Positions 55,717 through 64,000 of a stretch of 64,000 nucleotides of DNA are shown here, one piece after another (positions within the stretch are counted from its first letter, which is position 1; each line of letters begins with the position of its first letter). A program made the translations under genes and the position numbers. The notes under the pieces were generated by a model, which worked only from the letters and a program-made list of their open reading frames with translations, did no database searches and was not told where the DNA came from. The stretch comes from Pseudoalteromonas sp. MMG007 (GTDB lineage Bacteria; Pseudomonadota; Gammaproteobacteria; Enterobacterales; Alteromonadaceae): assembly GCF_018100985.1 (NCBI RefSeq), contig NZ_JAGJEI010000005.1, positions 62,001 to 126,000 of the forward strand, in the 5' to 3' direction.

Positions 55717-57795
55717 ATGAAAAAGAGTTTAATTGCAGCGGCTTTAGCTGCCACTTTTATAACTGGCTGTTCAGAGCCACAAACTACAAGCAGTGAAGTT
55801 CAAATTGCAAGTGCTGAAAGTACAGCCATTAGTAATAAAGCCGAACTAGGTAGCTTTGGTGTAGATTTATCAGCGCGTAACGAAGCCGTTAAACCTGGTG
55901 ATGATTTTTTCATGTACGCCAGTGGCACATGGTACGACAACTACAATATGCCAGCTGACAAAACGCGTTATGGTGCGTTTTCGGCATTAGCAGAACGCAG
56001 TGAAGACCGTGTTAAAAAAATTATCGAAGACATAGCTGCACGTAAAGAGCTAAACGCTGAAGAGCAATTGGTTGCTGATTTTTATAATTCGTACATGGAT
56101 ACCGACACACTTAATGAGTTGGGTGTTAAACCTATTCAACCGCTGTTAAATCAAATTAGTAATATGGAATCAACCGACGACTTAGCTTATGTATTTGGGC
56201 AATCGTGGTTATCGGGTCTGCGTACTCCTATTGGTGGTGGTATGTGGTTTAACCGTTTAGATCCAAATAAATACGAAATGTCGTTAGGCGCTGGTGGTTT
56301 AGGCTTACCTGACCGTTCTTACTATTTAGAAGATGCTGAGCGTTTTGTTAAAACTCGCGAAGCTTACGTGGCTCATATTGCCGACATGCTAAAGTTTGCC
56401 AATGTTGAAAACACAACAGAACGCGCAAAAGCCATATTAGAGCTTGAAACTAAAATAGCACAAGGCCATTGGCCACGCGAAAAACGACGTAACCGCGACC
56501 TGTCGTTAAATCAAATTAAACGTGAAGATTTAGCCGCTACTTACCCTGGTTTTAACTGGGATATATATTTTGAGCAAACAGGATATAAAGTACCTCAGCT
56601 TAATGTATCTCAGCCTGAACCGGTTAAAGCCATGATTGAGCTTATTAATAATGAAGATATGGCGGTTTGGAAAGATTACCTAACTTACCATGCAATTAGC
56701 GGTAATGCGGGATTACTTTCTGAAGATATTTTTAACACCCGTTTTGCATTTTATGGCAAAGAGCTAAACGGCCAACAAGAGCCGCGCCCTCGCTGGAAAC
56801 GTGCAATTAACACAATGTCGGGCACAAGCTCGCTAGGCTTTGCTATTGGTAAAATTTACGTTGACCAATACTTTCCTGAATCATCTAAACAACAAATGTC
56901 TGAACTGGTTGAAAACCTGCGTTCAGCGTTAGGTGAGCGTATTAATAACTTAGACTGGATGGGCGCTGAAACTAAAGTAAACGCACGTGCTAAGTTAGCT
57001 GCATTTGTTCCAAAAATTGGTTACCCAGATGTATGGCAGTCTTACGATGGTTTAACTATTAGCCATAACGATTTAGTGGGTAACGTTAAAAACATGCGTA
57101 AGTTTTTCCGCGCTGAAAGCGTAGAAAAAGAACTACAAAAAACGGATCGTAACCGTTGGGGCATGACACCACAACGTGTAAATGCCTACTACAATAGCTC
57201 GTTTAACGAAATTGTGTTTCCTGCCGCAATATTACAACCTCCGTTTTTTGATCCAAATGCCGATCCAGCAGTTAACTACGGCGGTATTGGCGCTGTAATT
57301 GGTCACGAAATGGGCCATGGTTTTGATGACCAAGGTTCAAAATCAGACGAAAATGGGATTCAACGTAACTGGTGGACTGATGCTGATCGCGCTGCATTTG
57401 ATAAAAAAGCAGACCAATTGGCCGCCCAGTATAGTAAATACGAGCCAATAGAAGGTAACTTTGTTAATGGTCGCAACAGCCTCGGCGAAAACATTGGTGA
57501 TGTGGGTGGTTTGTCGATGGCTTACCATGCTTACAAGCTAAGTTTAAATGGTAAAGAAGCGCCTGTTATTGATGGTGTTACTGGCGATCAACGTTTCTTC
57601 CTTGCATGGGCACAAGTATGGAAAGAAAAACGTACTGAACAAAGCATGTTAAACCAACTTCGCGGTGGAACACATGCACCGGGTCGCTTTAGAGCGCAAG
57701 CACCACGTAACCACGATGCTTGGTACAAAGCATTTGACGTAAAACCGGGCGATGCCTTGTATTTACCAGAAGAAGAACGCGTTCGTATTTGGTAA
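55717..57795 (+). CDS. M13-family zinc metallopeptidase, lipoprotein (PepO-like)
   Basis: A 692-residue protein with a lipoprotein signal (MKKSLIAAALAATFITGC, Cys18). The neprilysin fold has the N-terminal domain (about 50-430) and the zinc site HEMGHGFDD (H530, E531, H534) with the third ligand Glu in ENIGDVGGL, plus the substrate-binding NAYYNSSFNEIVFPAAIL. M13 peptidases cleave small peptides; anchored in the outer membrane or periplasm it would process oligopeptides. A strong AGGGGGA ribosome site precedes the ATG, and a terminator follows. Single gene. Confidence 0.92.
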   Translation: MKKSLIAAALAATFITGCSEPQTTSSEVQIASAESTAISNKAELGSFGVDLSARNEAVKPGDDFFMYASGTWYDNYNMPADKTRYGAFSALAERSEDRVKKIIEDIAARKELNAEEQLVADFYNSYMDTDTLNELGVKPIQPLLNQISNMESTDDLAYVFGQSWLSGLRTPIGGGMWFNRLDPNKYEMSLGAGGLGLPDRSYYLEDAERFVKTREAYVAHIADMLKFANVENTTERAKAILELETKIAQGHWPREKRRNRDLSLNQIKREDLAATYPGFNWDIYFEQTGYKVPQLNVSQPEPVKAMIELINNEDMAVWKDYLTYHAISGNAGLLSEDIFNTRFAFYGKELNGQQEPRPRWKRAINTMSGTSSLGFAIGKIYVDQYFPESSKQQMSELVENLRSALGERINNLDWMGAETKVNARAKLAAFVPKIGYPDVWQSYDGLTISHNDLVGNVKNMRKFFRAESVEKELQKTDRNRWGMTPQRVNAYYNSSFNEIVFPAAILQPPFFDPNADPAVNYGGIGAVIGHEMGHGFDDQGSKSDENGIQRNWWTDADRAAFDKKADQLAAQYSKYEPIEGNFVNGRNSLGENIGDVGGLSMAYHAYKLSLNGKEAPVIDGVTGDQRFFLAWAQVWKEKRTEQSMLNQLRGGTHAPGRFRAQAPRNHDAWYKAFDVKPGDALYLPEEERVRIW

Positions 57796-57822
57796 TTGCC
57801 TTATAATATGTAAACAAAATCT

Positions 57823-57852
57823 AAACAGCCCGCAACAGCGGGCTGTTTTATT
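57823..57852 (+). terminator. terminator of the M13 peptidase gene
   Basis: AAACAGCCCGC / GCGGGCTGTTT, 4-nt loop, followed by TTTATTTT. 28 bp past the stop. Confidence 0.88.
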
Positions 57853-57995
57853 TTAAGCGTATTAATTTATGCAAATGGTTATTTTAGCTTTTTAACTATT
57901 AATGTTCCCCATTCCGTACTAGCCCTTAATGCCATTTACCTTTAGAATACGGTCTATTATTTTTCAGTTATTTATAAAATTAAGGCGAAACGCAG

Positions 57996-58709
57996 ATGGG
58001 AAGAGCTTACCAAAACAAAAAAGATTCAATGGCTAAAACTGCGGGTGCTAAAACTAAAGTTTACTCTAAGTACGGTAAAGAAATTTATATTTGTGCTAAA
58101 AATGGCGGTGTAGATACAGATGGTAATCTATCATTACGCCGTTTAATTGAACGTGCAAAAAAAGACCAAGTACCAGCACACGTAATTGAGCGCGCAATTG
58201 AAAAAGCAAAAGGTGGTGGCGGTGAAGATTACGCAGCAACTCGTTACGAAGGCTACGGCCCAGGTAACTGTATGATTATTGTTGATTGTTTAACAGATAA
58301 CAACAAACGTACCTTTGCTGATGTACGTGTTTGTTTTACTAAAGCAAATGCTAAAATTGGCGCACAAAATTCGGTTTCTCATTTATTTGATCACCTTGCT
58401 ATTTTTGTTTTTGACGGTGATGACGACGAAGCTGTCCTAGAAGCATTAATGATGGCTGATGTAGATGTAACAGATGTAGAAGTAGAAGACGGAAAAGTAA
58501 CTGTTTTTGCTCCGCATACTGAATACAACAACACACGCACAGCACTTGAAGAAATGGGCGTTACAGAATTTGACGAAGATTTAATTGCCTTTGTTCCACA
58601 AATTGAAGCGCCTATTGAAGGCGAAGATGTTGAAGTAATGGAACGCTTTTTAGCTATGCTTGAAGATTGTGACGACGTACAAAACGTGTACCACAATGCA
58701 CAATTTTAA
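57996..58709 (+). CDS. yeeN: YebC/PmpR-family protein YeeN
   Basis: A 237-residue protein of the YebC family, with the shorter N-terminus typical of the YeeN branch ([38 protein letters not shown] instead of AGHSKWANIK of YebC). It contains [46 protein letters not shown] and the acidic C-terminal domain. YebC-family proteins act as transcription regulators, and recent work on YebC itself assigns help with translation of proline-rich stretches; whether YeeN shares this is not known. Confidence 0.92.
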   Translation: MGRAYQNKKDSMAKTAGAKTKVYSKYGKEIYICAKNGGVDTDGNLSLRRLIERAKKDQVPAHVIERAIEKAKGGGGEDYAATRYEGYGPGNCMIIVDCLTDNNKRTFADVRVCFTKANAKIGAQNSVSHLFDHLAIFVFDGDDDEAVLEALMMADVDVTDVEVEDGKVTVFAPHTEYNNTRTALEEMGVTEFDEDLIAFVPQIEAPIEGEDVEVMERFLAMLEDCDDVQNVYHNAQF

Positions 58710-58734
58710 AGCTTAGTAGATAAGAACGACTTTG

Positions 58735-58757
58735 AGCCAACAGTGATGTTGGCTTTT
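58735..58757 (+). terminator. terminator of yeeN
   Basis: AGCCAACA / TGTTGGCT, 4-nt loop, T-run. 25 bp past the stop and about 27 bp before the LRR-kinase ATG, so the kinase may receive only readthrough or have its own promoter. Confidence 0.8.
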
Positions 58758-58783
58758 TCATTTTAAAAGGCTTGTGAAAATTT

Positions 58784-60079
58784 ATGAATACCCTTGCAGA
58801 GCTTAAAGCCGGTAAGTTAAATGGCGTAACACGCTTACAACTTGTTGAAGAGCTGACTGAATTTCCTCACGAAATTTTTACCCTTGCAGATACTTTAGAA
58901 GTACTCGATTTATCAAATAATAATTTATCGGATTTACCTACAGAATTTGCTTGTTTACACCGCTTAAAGCGCGTGTTTTTATCGTTTAACCAGTTTAAGT
59001 ATATTCCTAAAGTACTCGCTAAATGCCCTGCTCTAATTATGGTCGCGTTTAAAGGTAATCAAATTTCAGAGTTTGCACTAAGCAGCCTACCAAAAAATAT
59101 TGAATGGTTAATACTCACCGATAACACGTTAAGTGAATTACCCGAAGACTTTGGTAATTACACACAGCTTAAAAAGCTTGCGCTGGCTGGTAATAGCCTA
59201 AAACAATTACCTATAAGCCTGGCTAACTGTACTAATTTAGAACTTGTAAGGCTCTCTGCAAACAACTTAACAAAAATTGATGATTGGCTACTAGAATTAC
59301 CAAAACTTGCTTGGCTTGCCTTTGCAGGTAATGAATTTAATAAAGCTCAGTGCTTAACTAAAAGTACTTTAAAAAATACCCCGCTTGAAAATTTTCAGCT
59401 TAAAAAAGTAATAGGCCAAGGTGCATCGGGCGTTATACACCTTGCAAATGCAGAAAATAACAATGTGGCGGTAAAGCTTTTTAAAGGAGCAATTACAAGC
59501 GATGGCTACCCACTTGATGAAGTAAACTGCTGCCTACAGGCTGGCAGTCATATTAATCTAATCAATGTATTGAGCTACATAGAGCAAAGCACACAGCTTG
59601 GCTTAGTAATGGAATTAATAGGTACCGATTATACAAATTTAGGTTTACCACCAAGTTTAGAAACGTGTACGCGCGATACATTTAATGACGGTTGTACTTA
59701 CCCCGTTGAAGCTGTATATAAAATAGCAAAACAGATGGCAAATACCCTTGCTCACCTACATGATAATTACGTAAGCCATGGTGATATTTACGCACACAAC
59801 ACCATGATAAATGAACAATATGACGTTTTATTTGGCGATTTTGGCGCGGCTACAAATTTAGCCATGCTTAGCGAATATCAGCAACAGCAAATACAGTTAA
59901 TAGAAGTGCGTGCTTTTGGGTGTTTAATTGAGGATTTACTAAGTACTGTTAGCACAAAAGATAAGCAAAGTGAATTGTTTGCTAAAATGTCCGATATAGC
60001 CGCACGTGCTATAAATACCGCTATTGCGTCTCGCCCAAACTTTAAAGCGCTAAGCGCTTTATTAAACGACTTAGTATAA
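58784..60079 (+). CDS. leucine-rich-repeat protein with C-terminal Ser/Thr protein kinase domain
   Basis: A 431-residue cytoplasmic fusion. The first 190 residues are about six leucine-rich repeats (LEVLDLSNNNLSDLPTEF, LKRVFLSFNQFKYIPKVL, IEWLILTDNTLSELPEDF, LKKLALAGNSLKQLPISL, LELVRLSANNLTKIDDWL). The kinase domain (about 205-431) has the glycine loop GQGASGVIH, the VAVK Lys231, the catalytic loop SHGDIYAHN (HGD, not HRD; Asp334, Asn339) and DFG (352-354). Essential residues are present, so it may be active, though the activation segment is short. Such fusions occur in scattered proteobacteria; the substrate is unknown. Confidence 0.85.
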   Translation: MNTLAELKAGKLNGVTRLQLVEELTEFPHEIFTLADTLEVLDLSNNNLSDLPTEFACLHRLKRVFLSFNQFKYIPKVLAKCPALIMVAFKGNQISEFALSSLPKNIEWLILTDNTLSELPEDFGNYTQLKKLALAGNSLKQLPISLANCTNLELVRLSANNLTKIDDWLLELPKLAWLAFAGNEFNKAQCLTKSTLKNTPLENFQLKKVIGQGASGVIHLANAENNNVAVKLFKGAITSDGYPLDEVNCCLQAGSHINLINVLSYIEQSTQLGLVMELIGTDYTNLGLPPSLETCTRDTFNDGCTYPVEAVYKIAKQMANTLAHLHDNYVSHGDIYAHNTMINEQYDVLFGDFGAATNLAMLSEYQQQQIQLIEVRAFGCLIEDLLSTVSTKDKQSELFAKMSDIAARAINTAIASRPNFKALSALLNDLV

Positions 60080-60085
60080 ATAAAT

Positions 60086-60113
60086 CAAAAAAAAGCCTGC
60101 GTAATGCAGGCTT
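60086..60113 (-). terminator. terminator of the edd-eda-gap operon
   Basis: On the minus strand AAGCCTGC / GCAGGCTT is followed by a run of eight Ts, about 30 bp past the gap stop codon. It also lies after the convergent LRR-kinase. Confidence 0.85.
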
Positions 60114-60145
60114 GGTTGGATAAAGCTAAACTTTTACGCGGTCAA

Positions 60146-61150
60146 TTATAAGTACTGACCTAATGCTTTAACTTGGTCTAACATGCGGTTTGAGAAACCC
60201 CATTCGTTATCGTACCAAGCCATTACTTTAACTAGTTTGCCATCAGCTTTAGTTTGCGTTGCATCAAAAATTGATGACGCTGGGTTGTGATTAAAATCAA
60301 TAGAAACAAGCGGAAGCTCATTGTACTCTAAGATTTCTTTCATTGAACCTGTTGCTGCGGCTTTCATTACTTCGTTGATTTCTTCAGCTGTAGTGTCACG
60401 TTTAGTGATAAACGTAAAATCAACTAAAGAAACATTGATAGTAGGTACACGTACCGACATACCGTCTAATTTACCTGCAAGCTCAGGAAGTACTAGGCCA
60501 ACAGCTGCAGCAGCACCTGTTTTAGTTGGGATCATAGACTGTGTTGCACTACGTGCACGGTATAAATCTGGGTGGTAAACGTCAGATAGGTTTTGATCGT
60601 TTGTATAAGCATGAATTGTAGTCATACTACCTTGCTCAATACCTACTGTATCGTTAATTGCTTTTGCAATTGGCGCTAAACAGTTAGTAGTACAAGAAGC
60701 GTTAGAGATAATGTTGCTATCAGTGTTAATCACGTCGCTGTTAACACCGTGTACTACAGTTGCGTCTAGATCTTTACCAGGTGCAGATACAATCACTTTT
60801 TTAGCGCCCGCTGTAATGTGCTTAGCCGCGTCTTCGCGCTTAGTGAAAAAGCCCGTACATTCTAAAACGATATCTACATTTAGCTCTTTCCACGGTAAGT
60901 TTGCAGGGTCACGCTCTTGAGTAAGCGTAATTACATCATCACCAATTAACATAGTGTTATCTGATAATGTTACTTTTTGAGAAAATTGACCATGCACTGA
61001 GTCAAACTGTGTTAAGTGTGCATTTACGTTAGCCGGTGCTAAATCGTTGATTGCTACAATTTTAATTTCACTGTTTTGTGCTGACTCGTAAAGTGCACGT
61101 AATACATTGCGACCGATACGGCCATAACCGTTAATTGCTACATTAATCAT
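60146..61150 (-). CDS. gap: type I glyceraldehyde-3-phosphate dehydrogenase
   Basis: A 334-residue enzyme oxidising glyceraldehyde-3-phosphate to 1,3-bisphosphoglycerate. It shows GYGRIGRN, the catalytic Cys153 in [12 protein letters not shown], and the C-terminal [12 protein letters not shown]. The loop [23 protein letters not shown] differs from the E. coli GapA type and resembles GAPDHs able to use NADP as well. It is the third gene after edd and eda, so it processes the triose from the KDPG split. Ten bp separate it from eda. Confidence 0.93.
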   Translation of the reverse strand: MINVAINGYGRIGRNVLRALYESAQNSEIKIVAINDLAPANVNAHLTQFDSVHGQFSQKVTLSDNTMLIGDDVITLTQERDPANLPWKELNVDIVLECTGFFTKREDAAKHITAGAKKVIVSAPGKDLDATVVHGVNSDVINTDSNIISNASCTTNCLAPIAKAINDTVGIEQGSMTTIHAYTNDQNLSDVYHPDLYRARSATQSMIPTKTGAAAAVGLVLPELAGKLDGMSVRVPTINVSLVDFTFITKRDTTAEEINEVMKAAATGSMKEILEYNELPLVSIDFNHNPASSIFDATQTKADGKLVKVMAWYDNEWGFSNRMLDQVKALGQYL

Positions 61151-61159
61151 TTTAGACTC

Positions 61160-61780
61160 CTATTTAAGTTCACTTGCTTGGCGAGCAAGCGCTTCAATGG
61201 CTTGCCAGTCTTTATTTTCAATAAGTTGTTTATCTAACATCCACGTACCACCAACACAAATAACATTATTAAGTGCTAAGTAGTTAGGCGCGGTTGCTAG
61301 GCTAATGCCACCTGTTGGGCAAAAAGTAATATGTGGTAATGGGCCTCCAATAGATTTAAGCATTGCCGTTCCGCCTGCAGCTTCAGCTGGGAAGAATTTT
61401 AAAAACTTAAAGCCATGGCTTGCTAACTGCATAACTTCACTTGCAGTTGCAGCGCCTGGTAGAAATGGAATATTAGACGTTTTAGCCAATTCAATAAGCT
61501 CGTCACTTACGCCCGGGCTAACCATAAAATCTGCACCGGCTTCTACTGAAGCGTCAAAGCTTGCTTTATCTACTACCGTACCAGTACCAACGAAAGCCTC
61601 TGGAACCTCTGCTTTCATTAGCTTTACAGCTTGTGCTGCAATAGGTGTACGTAGCGTGATTTCAAGGGCTTTTAAGCCGCCGTTATATAACGCTCTAGCA
61701 AGTGGTGCTGCATCTTCTAATTTTTCGATTACAACCACTGGCACCACAGGTGCCGACGCTAAGATTTTTTCAATACTCAT
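61160..61780 (-). CDS. eda: KDPG/KHG aldolase
   Basis: A 206-residue class I aldolase that splits 2-keto-3-deoxy-6-phosphogluconate into pyruvate and glyceraldehyde-3-phosphate. The Schiff-base Lys128 is in FKFLKFFPAEAAGG, and the substrate loop IEKLEDAAPLARALYNGGLKALEITLRT carries catalytic Glu40. ATG 61780 has GAGGAAC upstream; the longer frame to 61840 would run into edd. It lies 34 bp past edd. Confidence 0.95.
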   Translation of the reverse strand: MSIEKILASAPVVPVVVIEKLEDAAPLARALYNGGLKALEITLRTPIAAQAVKLMKAEVPEAFVGTGTVVDKASFDASVEAGADFMVSPGVSDELIELAKTSNIPFLPGAATASEVMQLASHGFKFLKFFPAEAAGGTAMLKSIGGPLPHITFCPTGGISLATAPNYLALNNVICVGGTWMLDKQLIENKDWQAIEALARQASELK

Positions 61781-61814
61781 TACTTGTTCCTCATTACCCA
61801 GTGTGTGGCAATTA

Positions 61815-63665
61815 TTATTCAAGTCCAAAAGCACTCGCACCTAAATCGGCGCTGCTTACAATATTTCTAAATCCAGTAAATAACTCTCGGCCTGTACCAA
61901 ACGTTAAGCTTGATTGGCTAAGTTGTAGTTCACGCTTAGCAAGTTCTTCATCGCTAACATGTACTTTTAATATTCCGTTAGGCGCATCTAGAGTTACTAA
62001 ATCACCTTCGTGAATTTTTGCAATAATGCCACCTTCAACAGCTTCTGGCGCTAAGTGGATTGCAGCAGGCACTTTACCTGATGCACCCGACATACGACCA
62101 TCAGTAACAATGGCTACTTTAAAGCCTTCGTCTTGAAGGGTTGCCATTACCGGCGTTAATTTATGAAGCTCTGGCATACCTTTAGCTTTAGGGCCTTGCT
62201 CTTTAAGTACAGCAATAAAGTTTTGGTTTAATTCGCCACGGCTATATGCCTCTTGCAGTTCGCCTTGTGAGCTAAATACTTTAGCAGGCGCTGTTACTAC
62301 TTGGTGCTCGGTTGCTACAGCAGATACTTTAATTACTGCTTTACCTAAGTTACCAGTAAGTAGTTGTAAGCCACCTTGCTTACTAAATGGGTTGTTAATT
62401 GGGCGAAGTACTTCTTCATCAAGAGAGTTTTCAGGACAATCTACCCATTTAACTTTAGTTGGGCCATTTGAATCGCTCATGATTAAGCTTTCGTCTTTAT
62501 CAAGACGCGGCTCTGTCATGTACGGTGCAAGGCCATCACCTAGCATTGTTTTAACATCGGTATGCAAATAACCAGCGCTTGCAAGTTCACGCATTAAAAA
62601 GCCCATACCGCCTGCAGCTTGGAAGTGATTTACATCTGCTGAGCCGTTCGGGTAAATACGCGTAAGTAGTGGAACAACTTCTGATAAATCAGACATGTCT
62701 TTCCAAGTAACTTGAATACCAGCCGCTTTTGCAATAGCAACAATATGAATAGCGTGGTTAGTAGAGCCACCTGTTGAAAGCAAGCCAACTAAACCATTAA
62801 TAATGGTTTTTTCGCTGATCACATCTGCTAAACATGGGCTTTCTTTATCATCTGTAAGTTGCTTAAGCATGGTTTCTACAGCATTACCTGTTAGTCCATC
62901 GCGAAGCTCTGTGTATGGGTTAATAAATGAGCTGCCTGGAAGGTGCAAGCCCATTATTTCCATAAGCATTTGGTTTGAGTTAGCGGTACCGTAAAACGTA
63001 CAAGTACCCGCGCTGTGGTAAGACGCGCTTTCAGCTTCTAGCAGGTCTTCGCGGCTTACTAAGCCTTGTGCAAACTTTTGACGAATACGTGCTTTTTCTT
63101 TATTTGGGATACCAGATTGCATTGGGCCTGCTGGTAAAAAGAACACAGGTAAATGGCCAAATGATAATGCGCCAATTAATAAACCTGGGACAATTTTGTC
63201 ACATACGCCTAAACAAAATACGCCGTCAAATACGTCATGCGATAATGAAACCGCTGTAGACATTGCAATAACATCGCGAGAAAAAAGCGATAGTTCCATG
63301 CCGTCACGCCCTTGCGTAACACCATCACACATTGCAGGTACGCCACCAGCAACTTGTGCTGTTGCGTCGTACTTAGTTGCAAGGTCTTTAATTAAATCTG
63401 GGTAGTCTTTGTATGGCACATGAGCCGAAAGCATATCGTTATATGAGTTGATAATAGCAAGATTTGGCTGCTCATCAGCCTTTAAGCGCGCTTTGTCGTC
63501 GCTGCTACATGCAGCCATAACGTGAGCGATGTTTCCGCAGCCTAGTCCAGCACGAACTCTTGTTTGTTTTTTTGCGTGCGAAATACGATCTAAATAATCT
63601 TGACGGGTTTGTTTACTGCGTTCGATAACGCGTTGGGTGACTTCTTCAATGCGAGGGTGCAACAT
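61815..63665 (-). CDS. edd: 6-phosphogluconate dehydratase
   Basis: A 616-residue iron-sulfur dehydratase making KDPG from 6-phosphogluconate. It has the IlvD/Edd signature ([13 protein letters not shown]), cluster-binding cysteines (ATYDA... [38 protein letters not shown]), and [23 protein letters not shown]. It heads the edd-eda-gap operon. Two copies of the palindrome TGACACCGGTGTCA lie about 134-180 bp upstream of its ATG. Confidence 0.96.
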   Translation of the reverse strand: MLHPRIEEVTQRVIERSKQTRQDYLDRISHAKKQTRVRAGLGCGNIAHVMAACSSDDKARLKADEQPNLAIINSYNDMLSAHVPYKDYPDLIKDLATKYDATAQVAGGVPAMCDGVTQGRDGMELSLFSRDVIAMSTAVSLSHDVFDGVFCLGVCDKIVPGLLIGALSFGHLPVFFLPAGPMQSGIPNKEKARIRQKFAQGLVSREDLLEAESASYHSAGTCTFYGTANSNQMLMEIMGLHLPGSSFINPYTELRDGLTGNAVETMLKQLTDDKESPCLADVISEKTIINGLVGLLSTGGSTNHAIHIVAIAKAAGIQVTWKDMSDLSEVVPLLTRIYPNGSADVNHFQAAGGMGFLMRELASAGYLHTDVKTMLGDGLAPYMTEPRLDKDESLIMSDSNGPTKVKWVDCPENSLDEEVLRPINNPFSKQGGLQLLTGNLGKAVIKVSAVATEHQVVTAPAKVFSSQGELQEAYSRGELNQNFIAVLKEQGPKAKGMPELHKLTPVMATLQDEGFKVAIVTDGRMSGASGKVPAAIHLAPEAVEGGIIAKIHEGDLVTLDAPNGILKVHVSDEELAKRELQLSQSSLTFGTGRELFTGFRNIVSSADLGASAFGLE

Positions 63666-63798
63666 AATTTAGCTCATCTCTATCAGTTAGAGGAAAAAGG
63701 CTCAGTAGCAATTACAGACTCCACGTAAATAACTGCCCTGAGCATCTTTGATTTACCCGTTCAAAGGTACGCTACCAGGGAGCCTCTCACAACAACCC

Positions 63799-63845
63799 TG
63801 ACACCGGTGTCACTGTATTAACGCATAGCATTGACACCGGTGTCA
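63799..63845 (-). promoter_or_regulatory. paired palindromic operators TGACACCGGTGTCA upstream of edd
   Basis: Two perfect 14-bp copies at 63799-63812 and 63832-63845, identical to the one in the pyk promoter. Their centres are 33 bp apart, about three helical turns, so dimers could bind the same face. The distal copy contains TTGACA on the minus strand, usable as a -35. The rest of 63666-63930 (leader and upstream DNA) shows no ORF or other element. Confidence 0.7.
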
Positions 63846-63936
63846 ACCCTGGGTAACAAAAATAGTGTGAAATTTTAACGTGACCAATTAATGAACATAG
63901 TAATTTTATGTTTATTTACTAAAATCCGCACAAAAA

Positions 63937-63967
63937 AACCCGAATAAGCGTCACTCATATTCGGGTT
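63937..63967 (-). terminator. terminator of an off-window gene upstream of edd
   Basis: AACCCGAATA / TATTCGGGTT, followed on the minus strand by TTTTTTTG. The orientation implies that a minus-strand gene ends just to the right (after about 63967). It would insulate the edd operon from that gene. Confidence 0.75.
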
Positions 63968-64000
63968 ACTGTGAAAAACAAATAAAGTTTACTTTATAAC

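Noticed and set aside
61305..61844. 179-residue plus-strand ORF antisense to eda
   Set aside because: Proline/serine/alanine-rich translation typical of the complement of a coding strand; eda is well conserved.

Overview
The window reads as chromosomal DNA of a marine gammaproteobacterium of the order Alteromonadales, most like Pseudoalteromonas. The base composition is AT-rich and coding density is high. The gene set (FabY, YcbL, YeeN, LolCDE, an Entner-Doudoroff operon, a SecDF pair behind an arrest-peptide-like gene) fits that group. No prophage, insertion sequence with a transposase, or CRISPR array was seen. Most of the window is housekeeping sequence.

Layout. 0-8 kb: end of an alpha/beta hydrolase, small uncharacterised genes, a histidine-rich TonB receptor (probably zinc) behind a Zur-like palindrome, FklB, tRNA-Ser(UGA), YdjA and DoxX. 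8-17 kb: FadH, sppA-ansA, gnd, and pyk behind an operator-like palindrome. 17-24 kb: a LytS/LytTR-type two-component pair, a SulP transporter, an Lrp regulator, YcbL and an M14 carboxypeptidase. 24-28 kb: the thrS-infC-rpmI-rplT operon (infC starts at ATT) and a DUF3010 gene. 28-34 kb: an acyl-CoA synthetase, YehS and lolCDE. 34-37 kb: a glutathione-dependent formaldehyde detoxification module (LysR, frmA, fghA). 37-44 kb: MgtC-like protein, an HGSNAT-type membrane protein, FabY, a GlxA-type regulator, a GAF-EAL phosphodiesterase and a 270-bp MITE-like element with perfect 20-bp terminal inverted repeats. 44-50 kb: a second MgtC-like protein, a GNAT/C39-peptidase fusion paired with a RimK-type ATP-grasp enzyme, YjdM, a coiled-coil membrane gene split by one in-frame stop and flanked by REP-like sequences, and a Gre-family factor. 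50-58 kb: secF, secD and a VemP-like leader gene, then an Atm1-type ABC exporter and an M13 peptidase. 58-64 kb: YeeN, a leucine-rich-repeat protein kinase, and the edd-eda-gap operon.

How parts work together. The strongest regulatory system seen is at 53.1-53.7 kb. A secreted 153-residue protein whose C-terminus resembles, as I recall it, the arrest core of Vibrio VemP lies just upstream of secDF. An 11-bp complementarity between the bases after its stop codon and the secD ribosome-binding site would let a stalled ribosome expose that site. Separately, the perfect palindrome TGACACCGGTGTCA lies once in the pyk promoter and twice upstream of edd. It links pyruvate kinase and the Entner-Doudoroff/GAPDH operon, at opposite ends of the window, into one apparent sugar-catabolic regulon.
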